Origin: DATKHR01 sp036557365
GTDB lineage: Bacteria; Acidobacteriota; Vicinamibacteria; Vicinamibacterales; CAVVIG01
Assembly (NCBI GenBank): GCA_036557365.1
Contig: DATBHR010000038.1
Coordinates: forward strand, 1 to 64,000
Length of the DNA stretch: 64,000 nt
Reading direction: 5' to 3'
Shown: one piece after another, positions 26,517-35,591 of the stretch
Layout of the letters: every line of letters begins with the position of its first letter
Position numbering within the stretch: position 1 is the stretch's first letter
Translations under genes and position numbers: made by a program
The notes under the pieces: model-generated
What the model saw: only the letters and a program-made list of their open reading frames with translations
Told to the model about the DNA's origin: nothing
Database searches by the model: none

Positions 26517-27389
26517 CTAGCTCCACCCTCCGTTGGGCTCCGCACTGGCGAACGCAATCTGGCCGCCGATCGGCGACCCGAGTCGGGCTCGAAGCATCGT
26601 CAGCCGGCGCGACCGCTCGCCGATGAGCATCTCGCCCAGAAAAATCTGACCGAACTTCGGAATCTTGACGGAATTGTGGTCGATGACCGCGCCGGGAAAC
26701 GGCTTTCCCTTCCAGCGCAGCCGTCCAACGATCGTCGAATGGATCGCGTGATTCGAGACGACCAGACGGCCGCTCGGCGGCGTGCGGCGATTGTCGACGC
26801 CCGATCGCATGAACAGGCAGTGACCGTGAGCCTTGACGAACTTGGGGTCGTCGGTCGCGGTCAGCAGCTTGGCGTGCGTATCGCATTTTCTGAAAATCGG
26901 CGTGTTCAGTTCGACGAGCAGCTCGTGGCCGTCGATGAACAGCCCTTCGATGGCTGTCTGCTTGCCGGCCTCGAGCGGCTTGATCGACGGCTGACCGCTG
27001 CCGAAAGGACTGCGCGAGTGAAGCGTCGCGCGCAGGAGCTTGACGGTCAATTGTGGTTTAAGGCCGATGACGACGTCGTGAATCTCGGCGCCGACACGGG
27101 TGGTTGCAACGAGAGCGTCTTCGTCGAGCTCACCGCGGCTCGCCTCAAACGCCCTCTTGTGATCGTCGAAGATCCCGTGCGCGTACGTCGTGGCGGAACC
27201 GAAGCTGACCAGGCCGTCGTAGTCTCTGCCCTCCATGGTCGACTTCGAGTGTCCCCCGACGGGCGTGAGCGAGCTTTCGCAGGTACTTTCGAGGAGGACG
27301 TCCACCGGCTTGTTGTTGTTGCGCCGGACGATGCGGCCGCCAATCGCGGCAGAATGTCCATGAAAGAGAAATCGGCGTTTAAAGTCCAT
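26517..27389 (-). CDS. Unrecognised 290-residue protein encoded upstream of the CHAT lipoprotein
   Basis: 290 residues, no signal peptide, no transmembrane segment, mixed alpha/beta with frequent beta-strand patterns. Notable segments: FLFHGHSAAIGGRIVRR at the start, ESTCESSLTPVGGHS, TTRVGAEIHDVVIGLKP, DDPKFVKAHGHCLFM and a C-terminal LTMLRARLGSPIGGQIAFAS. It is rich in Gly and His and has three cysteines. No family is recognised. Its position 31 bases upstream of the CHAT gene suggests an operon, so it is a candidate substrate, regulator or partner of the protease, though the CHAT protein carries an export signal and this one does not. Upstream lies the 497-base gap 27390-27886. Confidence 0.7.
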   Translation of the reverse strand: MDFKRRFLFHGHSAAIGGRIVRRNNNKPVDVLLESTCESSLTPVGGHSKSTMEGRDYDGLVSFGSATTYAHGIFDDHKRAFEASRGELDEDALVATTRVGAEIHDVVIGLKPQLTVKLLRATLHSRSPFGSGQPSIKPLEAGKQTAIEGLFIDGHELLVELNTPIFRKCDTHAKLLTATDDPKFVKAHGHCLFMRSGVDNRRTPPSGRLVVSNHAIHSTIVGRLRWKGKPFPGAVIDHNSVKIPKFGQIFLGEMLIGERSRRLTMLRARLGSPIGGQIAFASAEPNGGWS

Positions 27390-27886
27390 AGTTGTCTCGT
27401 CTCGCGGCGTGTCGATTGCGCGAAGTCAGCGTTCCGTTGGGAAGCAGGGCAGTATTCTGCCACACCAAAGTACGAGGTGAACGGTCGAGCTTGGTCGTGC
27501 GAGCTGGCTCACCTCGACACGCGCAAAGCCGCAGCACGGCGGCTCACATGCGCGATCGTCCCGCGCGAGATCGCTCCCGCGATCGCGCCGTCGTTCGCTC
27601 CATGCGATCGGTCGATGATCGCGAACGAGCATCTTTATGACTCGCACAACATTCTCGTCAGGATTCCTTTAGCGCAGCGTAAGGAATTTCGCAACGCACA
27701 CCTCGCCACGCGTCGAAAGTACGTAGTCGCACGTCGCATTCGTCACACGCTGTAACCACACGAACGAAATCATTTACAGTCGCGGCCCCACGCGCATTTC
27801 GTCTCAGGAGACTGAAACGATCGGGCGATGGAAAAAGTAGTTATGTGAAGCAGCTGCTACTACTTTTTTCGTTCAGGTCACATTGC
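27390..27886. other. Intergenic region between divergent CHAT-partner and RND operons
   Basis: No coding frame in these 497 bases looks real. They must hold the promoters of the minus-strand 290-residue gene and the plus-strand RND operon, but no convincing -35/-10 pair was found. A small palindrome GGCAG-TATT-CTGCC lies at 27448-27461. A stretch rich in CGATCG-type words covers about 27550-27635 without clear structure. The only strong secondary structure is the hairpin at 27832-27868. Confidence 0.6.
27832..27868 (+). promoter_or_regulatory. Hairpin with U-tract upstream of the RND operon, possible attenuator
   Basis: AAAAAGTAGT (27832-27841) pairs perfectly with ACTACTTTTT (27859-27868) around a 17-base loop that itself contains AGCAGCTGCT. 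One more T follows. In RNA this gives a stem ending in a U-run, 18 bases before the adaptor ATG at 27887. It could terminate read-through, attenuate the pump operon, or sequester its ribosome-binding region. Confidence 0.45.
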
Positions 27887-29275
27887 ATGACGACGATCGT
27901 TGAACCGGACGTGGACACTCACATGGAAACAACGCGGACCGGCGCACCGCCGACGCACGAGACTCGACAGCCGGCCGCGCGTCCGCCAAAAGCGCGAGGT
28001 CTCATCTGGCTCGTGCTGCTCGTCACCATCGTCGGCGTCGCCGGGTACGCCGTGTGGCGCGCAGGCAAGCCGGTCTCCTCGCAGGCGGCGAACTTCGCTC
28101 GCGGCGGCGGCGGAGGCGGCCGCGGCGGTGGACGGGGCGGCGCCGGTCTCGGGCCCGTGCCGGTGGTCGTCGCAAATGCGAGCCGGTCGAGCGTTCCGGT
28201 CATTCTGAACGGTCTCGGGAACGTCAGCGCGTTCTACACCGTGACCATCAAGTCGCGCGTGGACGGGCAGCTGGTGAAGGTGAATTTCCGCGAAGGCGAT
28301 TTCGTCAAGGAAGGCCAGGTGCTCGCCGAGATCGATCCACGACCGTTCCACGTGCAGCTCGAACTCGCCGAGGCGACGCAGGCGCACGACGAGGCGCTCC
28401 TCAAGAACGCGAGAGTCGATCTCGAGCGTTACGGGCAGCTGCTGGCGACGGACGCGATTCCGAAGCAGCAGCTCGATACGCAGACCGCCCTCGTCGCGCA
28501 GGACGAAGCGACGGTGAAGCAGGACTCCGCGAACATCGACAATGCGAAGCTCCAGCTGACGTATTCGAAGGTGACGGCGCCGATCTCCGGCGTCGTCGGA
28601 CTGCGGCTCGTCGATCCCGGCAACATCGTCCACGCCAGCGACGCGACGGGCATGGTGGTCATCACGCAGCTGCAGCCAATCTCGGTGCTCTTCACGATTC
28701 CCGAGGACAGCCTTCCGCAAGTCACGCAGAAGCTGCGCGCGGGCGCGCATCTCGCCGTCGAAGCGTACAACCGCGACAACTCGAAGAAGCTCGCGACGGG
28801 CACGCTCATCACCGTCGACAACCAGATCGACAACACAACGGGAACGTCGAAGCTGAAAGCGGTGTTCGACAACAAGGACAACGCGCTCTTTCCGCAGCAG
28901 TTCGTGAACGTCCATTTGCTGGTCGACACGCTGGCGGATCAGCTCGTCGTACCAAACGTCGCCGTCCAGAACGGTCAACAAGGCACGTTCGTGTACGTCG
29001 TCGATGACGAGTCCAAGGTCCACCTGCGTCCCGTGCAGATCGGAATGACGACCAGTACGTCGTCAGACATTCTGAAAGGGCTCTCTGAAGGCGAGCGTGT
29101 CGTCGTGGACGGCACCGATCGGCTCGTCGAGGGGGCGACGGTGCGGGTGCGAAAAGCCGGCGAGCTCGACAACCCGGAGCCGGCAAACGGCGAAGGCGGC
29201 GACAGTGGACGCGGCCGGCGGCGTCAGGGTCGTGGTGACGGCACATCGCGCCAGGGCGCAGGCGGCCGCCAGTGA
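27887..29275 (+). CDS. mdtA: RND efflux periplasmic adaptor (membrane fusion protein), MdtA-like
   Basis: About 462 residues. An N-terminal cytoplasmic tail is followed by one membrane anchor (GLIWLVLLVTIVGVAGYAVW), a Gly-rich linker (about residues 65-85), then the adaptor core: barrel-sandwich half SRVDGQLVKVNFREGDFVKEG, the alpha-hairpin (about 165-225), the second half VTAPISGVVGLRLVDPGNIV and the beta-barrel/membrane-proximal domains (VVDDESKVHLRPVQIGM). It bridges the RND pumps encoded downstream to the outer-membrane factor. The C-terminal tail is Gly/Arg-rich. The ATG at 27887 is preferred; a GTG at 27845 would start inside the hairpin. It overlaps the next gene as GTGA. Confidence 0.9.
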   Translation: MTTIVEPDVDTHMETTRTGAPPTHETRQPAARPPKARGLIWLVLLVTIVGVAGYAVWRAGKPVSSQAANFARGGGGGGRGGGRGGAGLGPVPVVVANASRSSVPVILNGLGNVSAFYTVTIKSRVDGQLVKVNFREGDFVKEGQVLAEIDPRPFHVQLELAEATQAHDEALLKNARVDLERYGQLLATDAIPKQQLDTQTALVAQDEATVKQDSANIDNAKLQLTYSKVTAPISGVVGLRLVDPGNIVHASDATGMVVITQLQPISVLFTIPEDSLPQVTQKLRAGAHLAVEAYNRDNSKKLATGTLITVDNQIDNTTGTSKLKAVFDNKDNALFPQQFVNVHLLVDTLADQLVVPNVAVQNGQQGTFVYVVDDESKVHLRPVQIGMTTSTSSDILKGLSEGERVVVDGTDRLVEGATVRVRKAGELDNPEPANGEGGDSGRGRRRQGRGDGTSRQGAGGRQ

Positions 29276-32200
29276 GCATCTCTCGAACCTTCATCCTCCG
29301 GCCGGTCGCGACCTCGCTGATGATGGCGGGCGTCGTCCTCGTGGGCTTCGTCGCGTTCCGGCAGCTGCCCGTATCCGCGCTGCCGCAGGTTGACTACCCG
29401 ACGATGCAGATCCAGACGTTCTATCCGGGCGCGAGTCCGGAGGTGGTGACGTCGGCGATTACGGCGCCGCTCGAAAAGCAGTTCGGACAGGTACCCGGAC
29501 TGACGCAGATGACGTCGATCAGCTCGTTCGGCAGCTCGCTGATCACGCTGCAGTTTTCGCTCGACCTGAACATCGACATCGCGGAGCAGGAAGTTCAGGC
29601 CGCGATTAACGCCGCGACGAACCTGCTGCCGCAGAACCTCCCGGTGCCGCCCGTTTACAGCAAGACCAATCCGGCGGACGCGCCGATTCTCACGCTGGCA
29701 CTGACCTCATCGACGGTCCCGCTGCCGAAGGTCGAGGAGCTCGCCGAGACGCGAATGGCGCAGCGCATTTCGCAGCTCAAAGGCGTCGGCCTCGTCAGCC
29801 TGAGCGGCGGCCAGCGGCCCGCGGTCCGCGTGAGGGCGAATCCGACGGCGCTGGCGTCGTACGGCTTGAGCCTCGAGACGCTGAGGACGGCGCTGACCAG
29901 CGCGAACGTCAACCAGGCGAAGGGCAACTTCGACGGCCCCGACCAGGCGTGGACGATCAACGACAACGATCAGCTCCAGGCCGGTGCCCAATACGGATCG
30001 ATCATCATCGCGTATCGCAACGGTGCGCCCGTCCGCATCTCGGATGTTGCGACGGTCATCGACGGAGTCGAGAACAACAAGCTCGCGGCGTGGGTCAACG
30101 CGGAGCCGGCGATCGTCCTCAACATTCAGCGCCAGCCCGGAACGAACATCATCAGCGTCGTCGACACCGTGCAGGCGCTGCTGCCGCAGATTGAAGCATC
30201 GCTTCCGCAGGGCATCGACGTCCGCGTCATCACGGACAGGACGACGACGATTCGTGCGTCGGTCGAGGACGTCGAGTTCGAGCTCGTCCTGACCACGATC
30301 CTCGTCGTGCTGGTCATCTTCCTGTTCCTTCGGAGCCTCACGGCGACGATCATCCCGGGTGTCGCCGTTCCGCTGTCGCTCATCGGCACCTTCGCGGTCA
30401 TGTATCTGCTCGGGTACAGCCTCGACAACCTGTCGCTGATGGCGCTGACCATCTCTACCGGCTTCGTCGTGGACGACGCGATCGTCATGATCGAGAACAT
30501 CTCGCGCTACATCGAGATGGGGGACACGCCGATGGAGGCCGCGCTCAAGGGCTCGGCGGAAATCGGTTTCACGATCGTCTCGCTGACCGTGTCGCTGATT
30601 GCCGTGCTGATCCCGCTGCTCTTCATGGCAGACATCGTGGGCCGGCTGTTCCGAGAGTTCGCCGTCACGCTGGCGGTGACGATCATCTTCTCTGCCTTCG
30701 TCTCGCTGACGCTGACGCCGATGATGGCGGCGCGCATCCTGAAGCACAAGCCGGCATCGGAGCAGGGCAAGCTGTATCGATGGTCGGAGTGGTGCTTCGA
30801 AAAGACGATCGAGCAGTACGGACGGATGGTCCGCGTTGTCCTCCGCCACCAGACCGCAACGCTGCTGGTCGCAATCGGCACACTCGGACTCACGTTCTAT
30901 CTGTACGAGATCGTGCCGAAAGGATTCTTCCCGGTGCAGGACACGGGAGCCGTCCTGGGAATCTCGCAGGCGCCTGAAACGGTGTCGTTCTCGGCGATGT
31001 CGAAGCTCCAGCAGCGGCTCGTCGAGGTGATCCGTCAGGATCCCGCCGTCGAGAACCTGACGTCGTTCATCGGCGCAGACGGCGTCAACACGACGATGAA
31101 CAGCGGCCGGATTCAAATCACCTTGAAGCCGCTCGAGGAACGGGCCGGTGTCTCGGCCGTCGATGTGATCCGCCGGCTTGGACCCAAGGTTCAACAGGTG
31201 CCCGGCATCGAGCTCTTCCTGCAGCCGGTTCAGGACCTCGCTGTCGAAGATCGAATCAGCCGCACGCAGTATCAGTACGCGCTCGACGCGCCGGACAAGG
31301 CGCTGCTCGATCTCTGGGCGCCGCGCCTGCTCGATCGGATGAAGCAGATTCCCGAACTGCGCGACGTGGCGAGCGACCAGCAGAACAACGGACTCGGACT
31401 CTACGTCCACATCGATCGCGACACGGCCGGACGGCTGGGGATCACACCGCAGAACATCGACGACGCGCTGTACGACTCGTTCGGGCAGCGTCAGGTCTCG
31501 ACCATCTACACGCAGACGAACCAGTTCCACGTTGTGCTCGAAGTCGCGCCGCGCTATCAACAGGACACGGCCGCCTTGAACGACACATACGTGCCGACGA
31601 ACTCTGCGTCCGCGAATCTTGCGTCGACCGTCGCGCTTGCCGGCACCAACAGCGCTCTCACCGGCGCCGCCGCCATTGCGGCCGCACCGCTCAGAGGGCT
31701 CATGGACGCCAAAATGGCTCCGGCACCGATCTCCATCAATCACCAGAGCCAGTTTCCTGTGGTGACGCTGTCGTTCAATCTCGCGCCGGGCGCGTCGCTG
31801 GGAACGGCCGTCCAGCACATCCGCGAAGCGACGCAGCAACTCGGGATGCCCGCCAGCATCGAGCCGAGCTTTCAGGGAACCGCACACGCCTTCGAGTCGT
31901 CGCTCGCGAACGAGTCGATCCTGATCCTCGCGGCGATCGTCACGGTCTACATCGTCCTCGGCATGCTCTACGAGAGCATCATCCATCCGATCACGATTCT
32001 CTCGACGCTGCCGTCCGCAGGTGTCGGCGCCATTCTGGCGCTCGTGCTCTTCAAGGAGGATCTCGACGTCATCGCGCTCATCGGGATCATCCTGCTCATA
32101 GGCATCGTCAAGAAAAACGCGATCATGATGATCGACTTCGCGCTCGAGGCAGAGCGGCACGAAGGGAAGTCGCCGGAAGAGGCGATCTACCAGGCGTGTC

Positions 32201-32448
32201 TGCTTCGCTTCCGTCCGATCATGATGACGACGATGGCCGCGCTGCTCGGTGCCGTGCCGCTCGCCTTCGGCAGCGGCATCGGATCGGAGCTGCGGCAGCC
32301 GCTCGGCATCTGCATCATCGGCGGCCTGCTGGTCAGCCAGGTGCTGACGCTGTTCACGACGCCCGTCATCTACCTGTTCTTCGGCCGCATTTCGTCGTGG
32401 TTCGCGCGAGCGGGAGATGTTCGACGGGCGGATTCGCTGCCTGCCTAG
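29272..32448 (+). CDS. mdtB: RND multidrug efflux pump, MdtB-like subunit
   Basis: 1058 residues, 12 TM segments with two large periplasmic loops (HAE1 family). The N-terminus FILRPVATSLMMAGVVLVGF and ALPQVDYPTMQIQTFYPGAS is MdtB-like. TM4 keeps the proton-relay pair in STGFVVDDAIVMIENI and TM10 the lysine in GIVKKNAIMMIDFALEAE. In MdtABC two MdtB and one MdtC form the trimer. A Ser/Ala/Thr-rich insert of about 45 residues (around 770-815) replaces the usual VPLSAL strand before the FPVVTLSFNLAPG segment. The GTG start overlaps the adaptor stop. The export substrate is unknown. Confidence 0.93.
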   Translation: MSISRTFILRPVATSLMMAGVVLVGFVAFRQLPVSALPQVDYPTMQIQTFYPGASPEVVTSAITAPLEKQFGQVPGLTQMTSISSFGSSLITLQFSLDLNIDIAEQEVQAAINAATNLLPQNLPVPPVYSKTNPADAPILTLALTSSTVPLPKVEELAETRMAQRISQLKGVGLVSLSGGQRPAVRVRANPTALASYGLSLETLRTALTSANVNQAKGNFDGPDQAWTINDNDQLQAGAQYGSIIIAYRNGAPVRISDVATVIDGVENNKLAAWVNAEPAIVLNIQRQPGTNIISVVDTVQALLPQIEASLPQGIDVRVITDRTTTIRASVEDVEFELVLTTILVVLVIFLFLRSLTATIIPGVAVPLSLIGTFAVMYLLGYSLDNLSLMALTISTGFVVDDAIVMIENISRYIEMGDTPMEAALKGSAEIGFTIVSLTVSLIAVLIPLLFMADIVGRLFREFAVTLAVTIIFSAFVSLTLTPMMAARILKHKPASEQGKLYRWSEWCFEKTIEQYGRMVRVVLRHQTATLLVAIGTLGLTFYLYEIVPKGFFPVQDTGAVLGISQAPETVSFSAMSKLQQRLVEVIRQDPAVENLTSFIGADGVNTTMNSGRIQITLKPLEERAGVSAVDVIRRLGPKVQQVPGIELFLQPVQDLAVEDRISRTQYQYALDAPDKALLDLWAPRLLDRMKQIPELRDVASDQQNNGLGLYVHIDRDTAGRLGITPQNIDDALYDSFGQRQVSTIYTQTNQFHVVLEVAPRYQQDTAALNDTYVPTNSASANLASTVALAGTNSALTGAAAIAAAPLRGLMDAKMAPAPISINHQSQFPVVTLSFNLAPGASLGTAVQHIREATQQLGMPASIEPSFQGTAHAFESSLANESILILAAIVTVYIVLGMLYESIIHPITILSTLPSAGVGAILALVLFKEDLDVIALIGIILLIGIVKKNAIMMIDFALEAERHEGKSPEEAIYQACLLRFRPIMMTTMAALLGAVPLAFGSGIGSELRQPLGICIIGGLLVSQVLTLFTTPVIYLFFGRISSWFARAGDVRRADSLPA

Positions 32449-32459
32449 TCGAGACGCGA

Positions 32460-35400
32460 ATGAGCATCTCCACACCCTTCATCAAGCGGCCGATCGGCAC
32501 GTCGCTGCTGCTCGTCGCAATGACCCTGGCCGGCGGCATCGCCTACACGCTGCTTCCGGTGTCGGCGCTGCCGGAAGTCGACTTTCCGACGATCTTCGTC
32601 TCTGCCAGCCTGCCCGGCGCGAGCCCGGAGGTGATGGCGGCGTCGGTGGCGACGCCGCTCGAGAAGCAGTTCACGCGCATCGCCGGCGTCACCGAGATGA
32701 CGTCCAACAGCTCGGTCGGCTCGGCGCAGGTGACACTTCAGTTCGACTTGAGCCGCGACATCAATGCGGCCGCGCGCGAAGTGCAGGCCGCGATCAATTC
32801 CGCCGCGGGCACGCTGCCGAGCAACCTGCCGTCGCTGCCGCGTTACCGGAAGATCAATCCAGCGGACCAGCCGATTCTGCTGATGACGCTCGAATCGGAC
32901 GTCGTGCCGCGGCCGCAGCTGTACGACATCGCGTCGTCGGTGTTCGCGCAGAAGCTGTCGCAGGTGCAGGGCGTCGGACAGGTGCAGGTCGGCGGCAGCT
33001 CGCTGCCCGCGGTCCGCGTCGAAGTCAACCCGCAGCCGGTGTCCGACTACAACGTCGGCCTGGATCAGATTGGGACGTTCCTCCAGCGTTCGAACGCCAA
33101 CTCCCCGAAGGGTGCCGTCGCCAACGAGGAGTTCCAGATTCCGGTCTACACGAGCGACCAGCTCTTTCAGGCGCAGGACTACAAGGATCTGGTCGTCCTC
33201 TACCGCAAGGGCGCTCCCGTGCGGCTGTCGGACCTTGGCAGGGTCGTGGACGGCAACGAAGACGTGCGCAATCTGGGGATCGTCAACGGCAGCCCGATGG
33301 TGCAGCTGCAGATCAACCGTCAGCCGGGCGCGAACATCGTCGACACCGTCGCGCGCATCAAGGCTCTGATGCCGCAGCTCGAAGCCGAGCTGCCGCCGAC
33401 GGTCCGCTTCAAGATTGCCAGCGACCGGACGATTACGACGAAGGCGTCGCTGATGGACGCGCAGCGGAACGTGATCGTGTCGATCGGCCTCGTCATCCTG
33501 GTCGTCTTCATTTTTCTGCGCAGCGGCTGGTCCACGTTCATTCCGAGCGTCGCGGTCCCGGTCTCGATCATTGCAACGTTCGGCGCGATGTACCTCATCG
33601 GCTACACGCTGGACAACCTGTCGCTCATGTCGCTGACCATCGCCACCGGTTTCGTCGTGGACGATGCCATCGTGGTGATCGAGAACATCACCCGGCATCT
33701 CGAGGCGGGGATGAAGCCGATGCAGGCGGCGCTGAAGGGAGCGGAGGAGATCGGCTTCACCGTCCTCTCGATGAGCATCTCGCTCATCGCCGTCTTCATC
33801 CCGATTCTCATGATGAGCGGCATCGTCGGGCGGCTCTTCCGTGAGTTCTCGGTGATTCTCTCCGTCGCGATTGCCATCTCGATGGTCGTGTCGGTGACGG
33901 TGACGCCGATGATGTGCGCGTGGCTGCTCAAGGAGAAGCGGAGCCACGGCTACCTGTACAACCAGAGCGAGAAGTTCTTTCAGTGGATCATCTCGAGCTA
34001 CGGATCCGCCCTGCAGGTGGCGCTCGACCACCCGGCTGCGGTGCTGCTGATCTTCGTCCTGACCCTGGGCGTCAACGTGTATCTCTACGCCAAAGTTCCC
34101 AAGGGCTTCTTTCCGCAGCAGGACACGGGACGGCTTCAGGGCGCCATCGTCGGCGAGCAGCACATTTCATATCAGTCGCTCGTCGAAAAGGCGAAGTGGT
34201 TCGAGGAGCAGGTCCGCAACGATCCGGATGTCGAAACCGTCACGATGGTGGTCGGATCGAGCGGCGGCGGCTATGGCGGCGGCAACTCGGCGAACATCAA
34301 CGTGCAGCTCAAGCCGGTTGGCGTGCGCACGTCGACATCCGACGAGGTGAACGCGCGGCTCCGTCGGAAAACGGCCGGAGTTCCCGGCGCAACGATGTAC
34401 CTGCAGAACTCGCAGGACGTCCGTATCGGCGGCCGGCAGGGAAACGCGCAGTACCAGTACACGCTGCAGGCGCCGGACTTCGATTCGCTGGCGGTATGGG
34501 GGCCGCGGCTCCTTGACCGGTTGTCCGCGCTGCCGGAAATCGCTGACGTCAGTTCCGATCAGCAGAACTCAGGACTCTCGGCCAACGTCGTCATCGACCG
34601 CGACACCGCGTCGAGGCTCGGCCTGACCGCGCAGGCTGTCGACGCCGCGCTCTACGACGCGTTTGGACAGCGCCAGGTGTCGGTGATGTACAAGTCGATC
34701 AACCAGTACCACGTCATCCTCGCGCTGCAGCAGCAGTGGTGGGAGAGTCCGGACTTCCTCAACACCATCTACGTGCAGACGCCGAAGGGCACGGACGTTC
34801 CGCTGTCGACGTTCGCGCATTTCACGCAGGGCATCACGCCCATCCGCCTGCCGCATCAAGGCCAGTTCCCGGCGACCACGTATTCGTTCAACCTCTCTGA
34901 GAATGTGGCGCTGAGCGACGCGGTCGTCGCCATCAACCGCGCGGAAGTCGAGATGGGTCTGCCGGCGACAATCACCGGAAAGTTCGCGGGCACCGCGCGT
35001 GCGTACCAGGAAGCGCTGGATAACCAGCCAATCCTGATCGGCACCGCGCTGCTCGCTGTGTACATCGTCCTCGGAATGCTGTACGAGAGCCTGATTCATC
35101 CGCTGACGATCATCTCGACGCTGCCGTCTGCTGGCGTTGGCGCGCTGGTGGCGATGGTGCTCTTCAAGAGCAACCTCGACATCATCGGGATGATCGGGAT
35201 CATCCTGCTCATCGGCATCGTGAAGAAGAACGCGATCATGATGATCGACTTCGCGCTCGCCGCCGAGCGGAACGAAGGCCTGAACTCGCGCGACTCCATC
35301 TATCAGGCATGCCTGCTTCGCTTCCGCCCGATCATGATGACGACGCTGTGCGCGCTGCTTGGTGCGATGCCGATGGCGCTCGGCTGGGGCGCGGGAGCAG

Positions 35401-35591
35401 AACTGCGGCGGCCGCTCGGCATCGCGATCGTCGGCGGCCTCGTCGTCAGCCAGATGCTGACGCTGTTTACGACCCCTGTGATTTACCTCTACCTCGATCG
35501 CCTGCACTCGCGGCTGACGTGGCGACGATCGAGCTTTCGACGCCGTCCGGGGTTTCTCATTCCCGGCGGCACCGCGGAGAGTGGCGCGTGA
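32460..35591 (+). CDS. mdtC: RND multidrug efflux pump, MdtC-like subunit
   Basis: 1043 residues, 12 TM segments. FIKRPIGTSLLLVAMTLAGG followed by LPEVDFPTIFVSASLPGASP is the MdtC-type N-terminus. TM4 has ATGFVVDDAIVVIENI and TM10 GIVKKNAIMMIDFALAAE, so the proton pathway is retained. Unlike its MdtB neighbour it keeps the canonical VPLSTFAHF strand and has no low-complexity insert at that site, but a Gly-rich stretch GSSGGGYGGGNSAN occurs around residues 600-613. The ATG at 32460 lies 11 bases after mdtB; the frame upstream of it belongs inside mdtB and is rejected. Confidence 0.93.
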   Translation: MSISTPFIKRPIGTSLLLVAMTLAGGIAYTLLPVSALPEVDFPTIFVSASLPGASPEVMAASVATPLEKQFTRIAGVTEMTSNSSVGSAQVTLQFDLSRDINAAAREVQAAINSAAGTLPSNLPSLPRYRKINPADQPILLMTLESDVVPRPQLYDIASSVFAQKLSQVQGVGQVQVGGSSLPAVRVEVNPQPVSDYNVGLDQIGTFLQRSNANSPKGAVANEEFQIPVYTSDQLFQAQDYKDLVVLYRKGAPVRLSDLGRVVDGNEDVRNLGIVNGSPMVQLQINRQPGANIVDTVARIKALMPQLEAELPPTVRFKIASDRTITTKASLMDAQRNVIVSIGLVILVVFIFLRSGWSTFIPSVAVPVSIIATFGAMYLIGYTLDNLSLMSLTIATGFVVDDAIVVIENITRHLEAGMKPMQAALKGAEEIGFTVLSMSISLIAVFIPILMMSGIVGRLFREFSVILSVAIAISMVVSVTVTPMMCAWLLKEKRSHGYLYNQSEKFFQWIISSYGSALQVALDHPAAVLLIFVLTLGVNVYLYAKVPKGFFPQQDTGRLQGAIVGEQHISYQSLVEKAKWFEEQVRNDPDVETVTMVVGSSGGGYGGGNSANINVQLKPVGVRTSTSDEVNARLRRKTAGVPGATMYLQNSQDVRIGGRQGNAQYQYTLQAPDFDSLAVWGPRLLDRLSALPEIADVSSDQQNSGLSANVVIDRDTASRLGLTAQAVDAALYDAFGQRQVSVMYKSINQYHVILALQQQWWESPDFLNTIYVQTPKGTDVPLSTFAHFTQGITPIRLPHQGQFPATTYSFNLSENVALSDAVVAINRAEVEMGLPATITGKFAGTARAYQEALDNQPILIGTALLAVYIVLGMLYESLIHPLTIISTLPSAGVGALVAMVLFKSNLDIIGMIGIILLIGIVKKNAIMMIDFALAAERNEGLNSRDSIYQACLLRFRPIMMTTLCALLGAMPMALGWGAGAELRRPLGIAIVGGLVVSQMLTLFTTPVIYLYLDRLHSRLTWRRSSFRRRPGFLIPGGTAESGA

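Noticed and set aside
29707..32475. A 922-codon open frame on the minus strand
   Set aside because: Antisense shadow of the mdtB-like gene; composition is highly charged and repetitive with no recognisable motif.
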